A stretch of 64,000 nt of DNA, from positions 98,776 to 162,775 of the forward strand of contig QALN01000008.1 of assembly GCA_003150615.1 (NCBI GenBank), written 5' to 3'. This stretch comes from Flavobacteriales bacterium. GTDB taxonomy: Bacteria > Bacteroidota > Bacteroidia > Flavobacteriales > UBA1820. The notes beneath the pieces were generated by a model, which saw only the letters and a list, made by a program, of their open reading frames with translations, had not been told where the DNA came from and ran no database searches. How positions within the stretch are numbered: the first letter of the stretch is position 1; each line of letters starts with the position of its first letter. The position numbers and the translations under genes were made by a program. Of this stretch, positions 37,786 through 47,419 are shown in pieces.

Positions 37786-39201
37786 CTAATTTTTACTCTT
37801 TTCCGGTGCCGGCACCAGATATATTTTCTTCATGTTGTCGCCCCTTAAAAATCTCTCGGCCACACACCGCACATCATCCTCCGTTATACGGTACAGGCTT
37901 CCGGTCTGCGAATTGAACAGGTTGGCGTTCCCGTAAAGCAACTCCGTTGCAGCCAAAGCCCTGACCATACCCTGGTTCGAAGAAATGAAATACCACATAT
38001 CGACTTCGGACGTATTGACAGCTTTTTTCAGTTCGGCAGAAGAAATATTGCCGCTCCTGAGCCTTTCTATTTCCTCCTCCACTATACCTTCCACATCCGA
38101 AGCCTTGTAGCCAGGTCTAAGCATCACTTTAAAGCCGAATACCGAAGCCCTTTTCATAGGCATCATATAAGTGCTTATATCCGCCGCCATATCCCCGTCT
38201 TCGACCAGCCTGCGGTGAAGCCTCGACCCAGTCCCCGAACAAAGCACCGTATTTATGAACCCGAAAACCCGGAACTGCGGATCCTCGTACGGAGGTATCT
38301 GCCATGCGAAAATGACCGATTCGGAGGACTCGCCCACGTACATCGTATCCACATGCGAAGACATCGGGGCCGTAGCCAGTATCCCGCTGCCTATGTCTAT
38401 CGAATGTCCGGAAGGCGTCACCAGAGAATCCTTTACATGGCTGTCGATGGTAAACAGCGTAGGCTTTTCCGCCTTCAGAGTATCGGGCGGCAGCGACGCG
38501 AACATCTCCACCACGTACTTTCGCGCCGAATCGACATCTATATCGCCGCTTATGGCCAATACCGCATTCGACGGGCTGAAATAAAGCGTTTCGTATTGTT
38601 TTGCCGCCTGCATGTCCACGCCCTCAGGATACGATGCCATACGCGGTGAAAGCCGCAGGTTGACAGTGCGGACCATATCGTAAAGCGCACGTTCCTCCTT
38701 TTCCCTCTGGCGCATCACGTCCATGTCCTTTTTGTCGCGCACCACTGCCAGTATGCTGTCGAAAACAGCCTGGTCGGCCGTAAAAGGACGTATTTTTTCA
38801 GAAGCGAGCCACACCGCCCCCTTCAGCATGTTGGATGAAAAACTATCGGAAAAGAAAACCAAATCGTGCGATATGTCCGCCGTACCCTGCCCGCCGTAAG
38901 AAGCCAGTATTTTTTTGTACTGCCCCGCCGACAAGTGCGGCGACGATTCCGTTTTCATGGCTGCCACCACCGAGCCTATTCCCGCCAGGTTTCCGGGCTG
39001 GTCGTTCGTGCCGGTATTATACATAAGGCCCACCGTCACTACCGGGGCATGATCGTTGCGGTGTATCAGCACACGCAGCCCGGACGGCATGGTGAAACGT
39101 TCGAAACGCACCTGCTGCCCGTATGCCAGGCCTCCTCCCGCTGCGGCGGATGCGAACGCCAGCAATATGCACACGAATCTCCCGGCAAACATAAACCTCA
39201 T
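37786..39201 (-). CDS. M16 peptidase family protein without zinc motif (small subunit)
   Basis: A 471-residue exported protein with a signal peptide ending LAYGQ. The fold is recognisable as M16: FTMPSGLRVLIHRND at the start, NAVLAISGDIDVDSAR in the middle and VLCSGTGSRLHRRLV in the second half. The position of HxxEH reads GIGSV (74-78), and the expected downstream glutamate region reads LAVVRDKKDM. Zinc catalysis therefore appears lost. It starts the two-gene unit and is spaced three bases from the larger M16 gene. Confidence 0.85.
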   Translation of the reverse strand: MRFMFAGRFVCILLAFASAAAGGGLAYGQQVRFERFTMPSGLRVLIHRNDHAPVVTVGLMYNTGTNDQPGNLAGIGSVVAAMKTESSPHLSAGQYKKILASYGGQGTADISHDLVFFSDSFSSNMLKGAVWLASEKIRPFTADQAVFDSILAVVRDKKDMDVMRQREKEERALYDMVRTVNLRLSPRMASYPEGVDMQAAKQYETLYFSPSNAVLAISGDIDVDSARKYVVEMFASLPPDTLKAEKPTLFTIDSHVKDSLVTPSGHSIDIGSGILATAPMSSHVDTMYVGESSESVIFAWQIPPYEDPQFRVFGFINTVLCSGTGSRLHRRLVEDGDMAADISTYMMPMKRASVFGFKVMLRPGYKASDVEGIVEEEIERLRSGNISSAELKKAVNTSEVDMWYFISSNQGMVRALAATELLYGNANLFNSQTGSLYRITEDDVRCVAERFLRGDNMKKIYLVPAPEKSKN

Positions 39202-39276
39202 ATCCTCTTTTTTTACAAAACGCCCTGCAATTATCCGTACGCAGGAATTACACGGCTATCGTTATATTCTCTCCCG

Positions 39277-39681
39277 TCAATCGTAAACGGTAATCTGCTT
39301 CGGACGCACGAAAGCCCCCGAATAATCAGGATTTTGTTTTAACCTCGAAAGCGCCTCACGGGCCTGTTGTTCGGTCAGATACGCTCCGACGAACACCTTA
39401 TAATCAGGCGTATCGTATTTTATCTCCGCATGAACATCCGGATATGCCTCCATAAAAGAATTAAGCACCTCGGCAGCTTTCTGGCTACGCCCGTAAAATA
39501 TCTGTATCACAAACCCGTCCACGAGCCTTCCTTCCCTGTTCGTCTCGATACGCAGGTTGAGAAGTCTGTTTATACGCGGGTCGGCCTTTATACTGACCAT
39601 ACCCATATCCTGCCCTGCCGCAAACCACGGACCGCATACAGCCACCGCTGCCAGGCATAACTTAAGCGCAATATTCCGCAT
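39277..39681 (-). CDS. SPOR domain-containing exported protein
   Basis: A 134-residue protein from the ATG at 39681, with a signal peptide ending PWFAAGQ. The C-terminal 75 residues (GFVIQIFYGRSQKAAEV to GAFVRPKQITVY) form a SPOR domain, which binds denuded peptidoglycan glycan strands at division sites. A TTG 21 bases upstream keeps the frame open, but the ATG gives a better signal peptide and lies suitably behind the -7 box at 39710-39717. Confidence 0.85.
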   Translation of the reverse strand: MRNIALKLCLAAVAVCGPWFAAGQDMGMVSIKADPRINRLLNLRIETNREGRLVDGFVIQIFYGRSQKAAEVLNSFMEAYPDVHAEIKYDTPDYKVFVGAYLTEQQAREALSRLKQNPDYSGAFVRPKQITVYD

Positions 39682-39709
39682 AGAAAAAACACATTTGATC
39701 AAACATACG

Positions 39710-39717
39710 CAAAGTTA
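39710..39717 (-). promoter_or_regulatory. Putative -7 promoter element for the SPOR gene
   Basis: The minus strand reads TAACTTTG, matching TAnnTTTG, 28 bp before the ATG at 39681. A second match, TATGTTTG, lies at 39700-39707. Confidence 0.5.
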
Positions 39718-39760
39718 TGATTTATCGGGCTAAAAACATCTAAAAAAAGCCTAAAAAAAC

Positions 39761-39768
39761 TACCTTTG
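39761..39768 (+). promoter_or_regulatory. Putative -7 promoter element for the DUF3109 gene
   Basis: TACCTTTG matches TAnnTTTG and ends only five bases before the ATG at 39774. The transcript would begin at or next to the start codon. Confidence 0.55.
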
Positions 39769-39773
39769 CACCT

Positions 39774-40358
39774 ATGGTACAGATAAAAGACACGCTGGTA
39801 TCGGACGAACTGTTCACACGCAAGTTCGTCTGCGACCTGGCAAAATGCAAAGGAATATGCTGCGTCGAAGGAGACTCCGGAGCTCCGGTGGACGAAAACG
39901 AAAAAGCGGAGATGGAGCGCGCCCTTCCCTCCGTCATGCCGTACATGAGCGAGAAAGGACGACGCGCGGTAGCCTCGCAAGGAGCATGGATACACGACCC
40001 GTACGACCGTTCTCCGGTCACGCCTCTTGTAGAGGGGAAGGAATGCGCATACCTGGTCACAAATGCCGACGGAGTTTCCCTATGCGCGTTCGAACAAGCC
40101 TTCCGCGACGGGAAGACACGCTTCAAAAAACCGGTATCGTGCCATCTTTACCCCATCCGCCTGTCGAATATAATGTCGTTCACCGCGCTCAACTACCACC
40201 GTTGGGACATTTGCAGCGACGCCTGCGCATTGGGCGAGAAACTCGGCATCCCATTGTACAAATTCCTGCGCGAACCGCTCGTACGCCGTTTCGGGCGCGA
40301 TTGGTACGAAGAACTGTGCCTTACCGCCGAAGAGTACCTCAAACGCTACAATCATTAA
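39774..40358 (+). CDS. DUF3109 family cysteine-rich protein
   Basis: A 194-residue cytosolic protein of family DUF3109, function unknown. The cysteine pattern is C20, C25, C29, C30 (FVCDLAKCKGICC), then CAYLVT, LCAFEQ, VSCHLYPIR and WDICSDAC. This suggests a metal or iron-sulfur site. The start matches the usual family start (V/I-QI-DTLVS), so the promoter box five bases before it implies a nearly leaderless mRNA. Confidence 0.88.
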   Translation: MVQIKDTLVSDELFTRKFVCDLAKCKGICCVEGDSGAPVDENEKAEMERALPSVMPYMSEKGRRAVASQGAWIHDPYDRSPVTPLVEGKECAYLVTNADGVSLCAFEQAFRDGKTRFKKPVSCHLYPIRLSNIMSFTALNYHRWDICSDACALGEKLGIPLYKFLREPLVRRFGRDWYEELCLTAEEYLKRYNH

Positions 40359-40461
40359 AAATCGTAAAAAAAACGATATCCTGAAACTTTTTCCGTATCC
40401 TGAGCGTCTAACATTTCAGATAACGGACATACAAACACATTATTTTAAAACAAAATCTGAA

Positions 40462-41676
40462 ATGACACTTAAAAAAACCTTATTCGCACTCACCGCCTGC
40501 GCACTCTGCATACAGGCAGCCGCTCAGAATACAAATATAACCGCCCGTATCAAAGGAATGAAAAAAGGCGATACGGCCTACATAGTAAAACGAACAGACG
40601 ACGGCGGCATAGATATCGACACAGCCAAATGCGAGAAAAACGGCCGTTTCGAATATTCCTCCGACATACCGTACACCATGGACGCCGCGCTTTTCTACGC
40701 TCCGGCAGGCACCACCCTGGAAGACATCAAACGCACCGAGCCCAAGTCACTGCCGATATGCCTTAACCCAGGCGACCGACTGCACATCAAAGGCTCTGCC
40801 GACGACATCCCAGGCCTTGAAATATCGGGCGGCATTTATGACAACCGCATATACCGCAGTTATTTTACCGGCATCAGAGATATAATGTCCAGTGCCGACG
40901 TTTACCGCGACTCGATGAAAGCCATCAGTAACACGGCATCGGACATAAAAGACGAGGAACTGCGCAGGAAAAACTCCGAAAAACTCCGGGAACTGAACAA
41001 TAAAATATGGGGCGTAGTAGAGGACTCGTACCGCTACATGGACGGTTTCGTGCGCGCTCATCCGGACGATCCTTTTTCATCTTACGTACTGGGCAACATA
41101 AAAGGTTCCTATTCGGAAAAACACCGTGAAAGCCTGTACAACCTGCTTTCGGAACGTGTCAAAGCCACGCCCAAGGCCAAAATCATAGCCTCGCAAATCG
41201 AAACCGAGAAAGCGTGGAAAGAAGCCAAAGGCCGTATCACGGCCGGAGCCAAAGCTCCGGATTTCACCCTGACGGGTATCGACGGACGCAAGGTAACCCT
41301 CTCCGACTTTCGCGGACGGTACGTCTTTCTGGATTTCTGGGGTTCATGGTGCGGCCCTTGCCGCCAGGCCAACAAACACATGAAAACGCTGTACGAAAAA
41401 TACAAGGACAGGGCCGATTTCGCCATGATATCCCTCGCCTTGGACCGCGACGACAAAGCATGGCGCAAAGCCGTCGAAGAGGACGGCCTTACATGGACGC
41501 AGGTCAACATGTGCGAAACACCCTCCGGGCCGCAGTCAGTCAGCGTCATCTATGCCATAAGCATGTACCCGACTCAGATACTGGTGTCGCCTGACGGCTC
41601 GATTATGGCCGTGCGCTTCGGCTACAACGAGAAAAAAGACGATATAGCCGACATGTTGGAAAATATCTTTAAATAA
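40462..41676 (+). CDS. TlpA-like thioredoxin-fold protein with DUF4369
   Basis: A 404-residue exported protein with a signal peptide ending QAAAQ. An N-terminal DUF4369-like beta domain (about 23-115) and a helical linker precede a TlpA/AhpC-TSA thioredoxin domain (about 263-404). The redox motif WCGPC is at 296-300. Such proteins reduce or exchange disulfides in the periplasm and are abundant in Bacteroidetes. It stands alone between DUF3109 and a bidirectional terminator. Confidence 0.9.
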   Translation: MTLKKTLFALTACALCIQAAAQNTNITARIKGMKKGDTAYIVKRTDDGGIDIDTAKCEKNGRFEYSSDIPYTMDAALFYAPAGTTLEDIKRTEPKSLPICLNPGDRLHIKGSADDIPGLEISGGIYDNRIYRSYFTGIRDIMSSADVYRDSMKAISNTASDIKDEELRRKNSEKLRELNNKIWGVVEDSYRYMDGFVRAHPDDPFSSYVLGNIKGSYSEKHRESLYNLLSERVKATPKAKIIASQIETEKAWKEAKGRITAGAKAPDFTLTGIDGRKVTLSDFRGRYVFLDFWGSWCGPCRQANKHMKTLYEKYKDRADFAMISLALDRDDKAWRKAVEEDGLTWTQVNMCETPSGPQSVSVIYAISMYPTQILVSPDGSIMAVRFGYNEKKDDIADMLENIFK

Positions 41677-41718
41677 CAACACAGACCACCACACACATCA
41701 TCAGGCCAACACCCCTGT

Positions 41719-41764
41719 AAAAACAAATCCGCACGGTTACTTAACCGTGCGGATTTGTTTTTGG
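41719..41764. terminator. Bidirectional terminator after the thioredoxin-like gene
   Basis: Long complementary arms AACAAATCCGCACGGTTA and TAACCGTGCGGATTTGTT meet with a minimal loop around 41740. A-rich sequence precedes and T-rich sequence follows. It lies between this gene and the convergent helicase gene. Confidence 0.9.
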
Positions 41765-41853
41765 GGAACATATAACTCAACCTTTCCCGTTAAGTGTCCA
41801 ATTCCGGCTGGGCGTCCGTTTCCGGACGACGGCAGTATTCATCCACCATAGTA

Positions 41854-43173
41854 TCAATCCCTGCGTACTTTTCCGGCTTTACGCCCCTTTCCGTCGCCTC
41901 GCATACGTTCCGACGACTGATGCCTCCCCTTCGGCCGGACATTTTTAGCACTTCCCGCATTCGGCGTATTACCTCCGGACAACTGCTTTTGTAACGCGGC
42001 TACCTTTCCCTTGGAAAAAGCAGCCTCTTCAAATTGGCTGTTATGGAAAGGATGGTCGGTCACGGATTCTATCGGACTACCGGCGAGTTTTTTAATATCC
42101 CTGAAATAGGGCACTTCCGAACCGTCGCAAAACGAGAACGAAACTCCGGAACGCCCGGCCCTTCCCGTACGGCCTATCCTGTGCACATAAGTTTCCGGTT
42201 CGTTAGGCAAGTCGAAATTCACCACGTGCGACAAGTTATCCACATCTATACCCCTGGCAGCTATATCGGTCGCTATAAGCACCCTGTTGCGGTGCGCCTT
42301 AAAATTGTCCAGCGCCCTCTGCCTCGCATTCTGGCTCTTGTCGCCGTGTATAGCGTCGCACGGTATCCCTTTTTTCGACAGTTCCCTTGCCAGACGATCG
42401 GCGCCGTGTTTAGTGCGCGAAAACACCAGCACGGAATTCATCCGGTCGTTTTCCAGAAGGTACATCAGCAACTTCCTTTTGTCTGTTTTTTCAACGAAAA
42501 ACACTTTCTGATCCACTGTCTCCACAACCGACGACTCAGGCGCCACTTCCACCTTTACATGGTCGCGAAGTATCGAAAATGCCAGATTACGGATATTAGC
42601 CGGCATCGTAGCGGAAAAAAACAGCGTCTGTCTTTGCTGCGGCACTGCGGATATGACTTTCCGTATATCGTGTATGAAACCCATGTCGAGCATGCGGTCG
42701 GCTTCGTCCAGCACCAGTATGTCCACATGCGAAACATCGGCGTATCCTTGCGCCATAAGGTCCAGAAGACGTCCCGGCGTGGCTATCAGTATGTCCACAC
42801 CCGACGATAATTCACGTACCTGCGCATTTTGCGACACGCCTCCGTAAACCACCGTATGCCGCAGACGGCAATAACGCCCGTAATCCCGGAAATTATCGGA
42901 AATCTGTCCCGCCAGTTCTCGCGTAGGAGTAAGTATCAACGCCCTTACCGGCCTTTTGCCCTTGCGGTCCCACGCTTTTTTGTTCAATAGTTCTATTATA
43001 GGTATGGCGAAAGCCGCCGTTTTACCCGTTCCGGTCTGCGCGCATCCCAAAAGATCGCGACCGGACAACACCACCGGTATGGCCTGTTCCTGTATCGGTG
43101 TGGGGGCTTTATAGCCCGCATTATCCAGAGCTCTGAGTACAGGCTCCGAAATGTTCAGTTTTTCAAATAACAT
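41854..43173 (-). CDS. DEAD-box RNA helicase (RhlE-like)
   Basis: A 439-residue cytosolic ATP-dependent RNA helicase. Motifs in order: Q motif TPIQEQAIP, Walker A AQTGTGKT (45-52), [12 protein letters not shown] at 155-158, SAT in FFSATMP, then [10 protein letters not shown] and [10 protein letters not shown] in the second RecA domain. The C-terminal tail (about 385-439) is basic and Gly/Arg/Lys-rich, as in RhlE/cold-shock helicases that act in ribosome assembly or RNA decay. It is monocistronic. Confidence 0.93.
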   Translation of the reverse strand: MLFEKLNISEPVLRALDNAGYKAPTPIQEQAIPVVLSGRDLLGCAQTGTGKTAAFAIPIIELLNKKAWDRKGKRPVRALILTPTRELAGQISDNFRDYGRYCRLRHTVVYGGVSQNAQVRELSSGVDILIATPGRLLDLMAQGYADVSHVDILVLDEADRMLDMGFIHDIRKVISAVPQQRQTLFFSATMPANIRNLAFSILRDHVKVEVAPESSVVETVDQKVFFVEKTDKRKLLMYLLENDRMNSVLVFSRTKHGADRLARELSKKGIPCDAIHGDKSQNARQRALDNFKAHRNRVLIATDIAARGIDVDNLSHVVNFDLPNEPETYVHRIGRTGRAGRSGVSFSFCDGSEVPYFRDIKKLAGSPIESVTDHPFHNSQFEEAAFSKGKVAALQKQLSGGNTPNAGSAKNVRPKGRHQSSERMRGDGKGRKAGKVRRD

Positions 43174-43409
43174 AAAGAATCGTTTTTTGCATATTATTTT
43201 GCCGTTTTACTTCGGAAAACGGTTCCGAGCATCCATTCCCGCAGACACGCAACGTGCGCGCGCAGGGGAAAATCTCCAACGTGGTCTTTTACTCGAGGGA
43301 CTGTGCCACAGGCATGGTATCGGCTGATAATACGCAAATATTACAGGTAAAGGAACTTTCGTTTCGAACAATGCACGGCAAATGTACGCATTTCCCGCGA
43401 CATACGGGC

Positions 43410-43466
43410 AATGATAGCAAAAAGCGGCGCAGGGCTTTGCCCTGCGCCGCTTTTTGCTATCGTTGC
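43410..43466 (-). terminator. Strong terminator after sppA
   Basis: A roughly 27-bp stem with one wobble joins GCAAAAAGCGGCGCAGGG and CCCTGCGCCGCTTTTTGC around loop CTTTG. On the minus strand the GC-rich part is followed by a T-run. It lies just downstream of the sppA stop. Confidence 0.85.
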
Positions 43467-43478
43467 GTTCGCCCGGAA

Positions 43479-45272
43479 TCAGAATTCCAGCCTCATTCCG
43501 TAAGGTACGCGTGCCATAACGCGGGCTTCTTTAACCTGCGAAGCATCCCTGGCCGCCTTGTACATCTGGAACATGTCGTCGCCCACAAGAGCCCTGACAC
43601 GTGCATCGTCTGTTTTCTGACCGCCGCCGAACATTTCCAGCAATTGATCCATCGACGAAGGGAACTTCGGATATTCATCCACCGAATAGTCCTCCAGCCC
43701 GGCCAGCTCTGCCGCCTTTTCCAGAGCATCGTCCATACCTCCGAGTTCATCCACAAGACCTATTTTCAATGCCGAAACACCGCTCCACACACGGCCCTGC
43801 GCTATCGAATCGACAGCCGCCACACTCATTCCGCGGCCATCGGCAACACGGGAGAGGAACTGTGCGTAAGTTTCCTCCACGCTCTTCTGTATTATCCTGC
43901 CCAATCCGTCGCTAACCGGCGTAAAGAACGTAGGATCTGCGGAATTAGGATACGTGGACACCGCATCGGTCGTTATACCGTGGCCGGCCGCCAGTTTCTT
44001 TATATTCGGCACATAACCGAAAACACCTATCGAACCCGTAAGGGTGGTCGGCTCTGCAAAAATATAATCGGCATTGCACGAAATGTAATACCCGCCGGAA
44101 GCCGCATAGTTGCCCATCGACACCACCACTGGCTTGTCCTTTTTGATATCCTCTACCATCTTCCATATATTGTCCGCCGTAAGGGCAGCGCCTCCGGGAG
44201 AGTTAACCCTCAGCACCACAGCTTTTACGCGGTCGCTCTTGGCCGCCTTGTCGAAAGCCTTGCGCATAGCCTTTTCGCTTATCTGGCTGGCCTGTCCTTT
44301 TCCATACACGATTTCACCCTGGGCGTATATTACCGCAATGCGGTCTTTCGGGGCCGGGGATTTTTTACCGTCTTTCGGAGCCGGCATATAACGAACATAA
44401 TCGGAATATTTCACACGGTTTTCCGCTCCGAGGGAATCCTTTACGAAATCCCGGAACTGGTTTTCATACATCAGACTGTCCACCATCCCGTTTTCCAACG
44501 CACCGGATGCCGAATAACCCACTCGGTTGGCAGCGATATAGTCCATCTGTTCTCCCGTCCACCCGCGCGATGCGGCCATAGCCGACGACAAAGTATCCCA
44601 AACGGTAGTGATCAATTCACGGCTCTGCAAACGGTTGGCCTCGCTCATCTTATCGGCCAGAAAAGGCTCCACAGCGCTTTTGAACTTGCCAACGCGGAAT
44701 ACCTGCACTTCTACTCCGTATTTATCCTCGAAACCTTTATAGAACATGTTGGTCATCGACAGCCCTTTCACGTCTATCATACCGTTCGGATTGAGGAAAA
44801 GGTGCGTACCTGCGCTCTTGAGCGCGTAATCTCCCTGCCCGTAAAGGTTGGCATACGAAACCACGAACTTGCCCGATTCCTTAAAATCGAGTACAGCCTT
44901 GCGTATGGCTTCCAACTGCGCCAAGCCCCCTCCGAAGCCCTCGCCCTCGAACACGATACCCTCGATCTTGTCATCATCCTTTGCCCTGGCTATCGCTTCG
45001 GTCAGTTCCCTCAGACTTATCGGTTTCGCTATATCGCCGGCCATAGCCGAAAATGAAGTGAAAATGGCCATAGGATCTTCCACTGCCTTGTCCATTATCG
45101 GCGCGCTAAGGTCTATAACCAACGCGCTGGATTGTTTTACCACCACAGGCGGCTCGGAATTCATGCTCGACGATATTGCCGACACAAACCCTATGAACAC
45201 CATAAAAGGCAGCACCATCAGAACTATTCCCGCCAACAGTGCGGCGAAGAACATTTTAAAAAATTGTCCCAT
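43479..45272 (-). CDS. sppA: Signal peptide peptidase SppA, 67K type
   Basis: A 597-residue membrane-anchored serine protease that degrades cleaved signal peptides. One N-terminal transmembrane segment (about 8-32) is followed by two tandem S49 domains. In the first, the catalytic lysine lies in GQGDYALKSAG. In the second, the nucleophile is the serine of NYAASGGYYIS and VNSPGGAALTA is the preceding conserved segment. The double-domain length matches E. coli SppA (about 618). Confidence 0.95.
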   Translation of the reverse strand: MGQFFKMFFAALLAGIVLMVLPFMVFIGFVSAISSSMNSEPPVVVKQSSALVIDLSAPIMDKAVEDPMAIFTSFSAMAGDIAKPISLRELTEAIARAKDDDKIEGIVFEGEGFGGGLAQLEAIRKAVLDFKESGKFVVSYANLYGQGDYALKSAGTHLFLNPNGMIDVKGLSMTNMFYKGFEDKYGVEVQVFRVGKFKSAVEPFLADKMSEANRLQSRELITTVWDTLSSAMAASRGWTGEQMDYIAANRVGYSASGALENGMVDSLMYENQFRDFVKDSLGAENRVKYSDYVRYMPAPKDGKKSPAPKDRIAVIYAQGEIVYGKGQASQISEKAMRKAFDKAAKSDRVKAVVLRVNSPGGAALTADNIWKMVEDIKKDKPVVVSMGNYAASGGYYISCNADYIFAEPTTLTGSIGVFGYVPNIKKLAAGHGITTDAVSTYPNSADPTFFTPVSDGLGRIIQKSVEETYAQFLSRVADGRGMSVAAVDSIAQGRVWSGVSALKIGLVDELGGMDDALEKAAELAGLEDYSVDEYPKFPSSMDQLLEMFGGGQKTDDARVRALVGDDMFQMYKAARDASQVKEARVMARVPYGMRLEF

Positions 45273-45454
45273 ATTTTTTCTTTGTTACGTTATTTATACA
45301 ATAATATCCTGTCATCCTCAAGCTTAAGCGCAACAGCAGACCATCGCAGACGCCCTGCCGCTATATACATTTATAAAACTCCCCCGGACGCCGACATGAG
45401 CCAGGGGAGATATTTTCATGCATGTGAACGATTATACTACCGGACTTAAGGTTT

Positions 45455-47188
45455 TTATTTCCTCAGGTTGTCTATCATCACCGGACGGCCCAACGGAGGA
45501 CGGTCCGCATCGAAACCTCCGAACGTTTCCCAGCTGCGGCGGGAATTGCCGTTGGCCACATTCGGATCTTTCCTGTCTATCTTCTTGAACTCGCTGAACG
45601 GGAATACATAATTATCATTGCCAGCATTTCCCGAACTGAGTTTCATTATGCGGTGTATGATGGCATATCGCGAAGGCCCGTTGAAATACGAACGGTTGTC
45701 TATCATGCAGCTTATCTGCTCCGGACGCCAAACACCCATCGTACGGGTATCGCCGCCTTCGTAAGCTCTCACTTCAGGATATCCGCCGTCATCTATGAAC
45801 GCCTTCCATTTTATAGTTGAAAGGTCATCGGTAAGCGAAAGGTTTTTATATGCCTCGCAATTCTTTTCCCAATATTCGAAGGAGGCTTTTTCTTCTGCGG
45901 TCATAGGCGGAGTGCTGGCATATGAGTATTCATCGCCCAGTTTTGCAAAGCCGTGTCCGCCAACCTCGTGCCGCAACGTAGGTTCATAGGCATCGGACAT
46001 CGGGCACATGCCTATGCACGCCCCCGAACCCCAGAACGAACACGTACCGGCATAGCGTTTGTCGTTTACCACCACGATTATCACGCAGTTGTTGATAGGG
46101 TTGGCTTTGTTGGTTATTGCGCCGTACCAATATCCCTGAGGGTCCGTCGTCACATCGTCGCCAACCTTCATGCCTGGCACCATACGAGCGTATCTGAAAC
46201 ACTTGACATAGTCGCAGGACATGCCGGTCGAATAATTATTTTCTTTTGTAAACGTCGTGCTGAACGAAGTATTCGGCAGGAAAGTCTGATAATTGTTTTT
46301 CTGGCTTCCGTCATAACCGAAACCGTATTTGCCGCCGCGCTGCTGGCTCTCGGAAACTACGGCATACACATTGAACTTGGTCCTGTGGCTCCTGTAAGGC
46401 TCTATATCGAAGAAAGCGTCGGTCGCAGCCTTGGCGGCCCTGTCAAAAACACCGCCTACCGTAAGGTCTTCCTCGATAAACCCGTCGCCCAGTATTATCA
46501 CATTTATAGCATTGGGCGATTCGGTGTTCTTTTCCATCACCATCACTTCTCCCTCTGAACGCACTTCTTCATTATTGACAGTAAAACTAACCACAGGGCT
46601 GGTGGCCTCGCCGCCGTAACCATCCTTGGCCGTCACCTTCCAGTAATATTTTGCGCCTTTATCCAGTTTCGACTCAAAAACGTACGACGTTTCACGCGTA
46701 TTGTAGCTGTCCCAAGTCTGCTGGTCTTTGGAAACATAGAGGACATACGTTATCACATCCCCGTTGGCATCGGTCGAAGCCTCCCACGTAAACGTAGGCG
46801 AAGTCCTTACATCAGTAGCCTGGTCTGCCGGCGCAGTGGGCACGGGAGCCGTCGGCGGCACATTGTCCACGCCGCCCATCTTTACCGTTACCGGCACTGT
46901 CCCGACACTGCTGTTCACCTTCAATTCGGCCACCTGTACATCATGGCCGGTATTGGGGGTAAGCACCAGTTTCACACGGGCGCTTGTCTTGCCGCTGGTC
47001 GCACTGCCAGGGGTACACCAGGTATTGAAACCCGTAACATTCCAGTCCGTATTGGCCGAAATGTCTATATAGCCTTCCGTAGCGTCGGCCCCGAACACCA
47101 TCGTACGATCCGAAGTGACCTCTACGAAAGGTTCGTCACCGCCTTTGGAACATGAAAACGCGAAGAGTCCCGCCATCACGGCGAACAA
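45455..47188 (-). CDS. M64 (IgA peptidase-type) lipoprotein with BACON and FN3 domains
   Basis: A surface-type lipoprotein of about 577 residues. After the lipobox FAFSC come a BACON-like domain (about 19-105, with ISANTDWNVTGFNTWCT), an FN3-like domain (about 110-205, KYYWKVTAKDGYGG) and the M64 peptidase domain from about 215. The zinc site is HEVGGHGFAKLGDE with HEVGGH at 407-412. M64 peptidases include IgA-cleaving enzymes, but the target here is unknown. The start is unclear: the best signal peptide begins at an ATA codon (47212-47210), while TTG at 47188 is the nearest accepted start and leaves a truncated signal. Confidence 0.85.
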   Translation of the reverse strand: MFAVMAGLFAFSCSKGGDEPFVEVTSDRTMVFGADATEGYIDISANTDWNVTGFNTWCTPGSATSGKTSARVKLVLTPNTGHDVQVAELKVNSSVGTVPVTVKMGGVDNVPPTAPVPTAPADQATDVRTSPTFTWEASTDANGDVITYVLYVSKDQQTWDSYNTRETSYVFESKLDKGAKYYWKVTAKDGYGGEATSPVVSFTVNNEEVRSEGEVMVMEKNTESPNAINVIILGDGFIEEDLTVGGVFDRAAKAATDAFFDIEPYRSHRTKFNVYAVVSESQQRGGKYGFGYDGSQKNNYQTFLPNTSFSTTFTKENNYSTGMSCDYVKCFRYARMVPGMKVGDDVTTDPQGYWYGAITNKANPINNCVIIVVVNDKRYAGTCSFWGSGACIGMCPMSDAYEPTLRHEVGGHGFAKLGDEYSYASTPPMTAEEKASFEYWEKNCEAYKNLSLTDDLSTIKWKAFIDDGGYPEVRAYEGGDTRTMGVWRPEQISCMIDNRSYFNGPSRYAIIHRIMKLSSGNAGNDNYVFPFSEFKKIDRKDPNVANGNSRRSWETFGGFDADRPPLGRPVMIDNLRK

Positions 47189-47230
47189 GTAAACTATTCT
47201 TTTTCTCAGTATATTTTATACAATTTTTAA

Positions 47231-47238
47231 CAAAAATA
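47231..47238 (-). promoter_or_regulatory. Putative -7 promoter element for the M64 gene
   Basis: The minus strand reads TATTTTTG, matching TAnnTTTG, with GTTG near the -33 position (47258-47261). The start point of transcription would be near 47224, just upstream of the ATA codon discussed for this gene. Confidence 0.5.
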
Positions 47239-47342
47239 AAGCCTTTTGTGTTAAAGGCAACAATATAATACCGCTATTTTGAATACTCAGGCATATATTT
47301 ACATGAAAAACAACGAATTTGGGACAATGATAGAAAAATGTC

Positions 47343-47382
47343 AAAAAAAACGGCTTTTGTCTGAAATTAAGACAAAAGCCGT
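47343..47382 (-). terminator. Terminator of the ileS-dksA unit
   Basis: A 13-bp perfect stem ACGGCTTTTGTCT/AGACAAAAGCCGT (47350-47362, 47370-47382) with a 7-nt loop is followed, on the minus strand, by eight T. Confidence 0.9.
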
Positions 47383-47419
47383 CCTTATACCATAGGCAAT
47401 ACGGATGTGCCGTATCCGG

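Noticed and set aside
43254-45056. A 600-codon open frame on the plus strand opposite sppA
   Set aside because: It mirrors the reading frame of a clearly identified SppA, has His/Arg/Tyr-rich composition typical of antisense frames and no recognisable domain.
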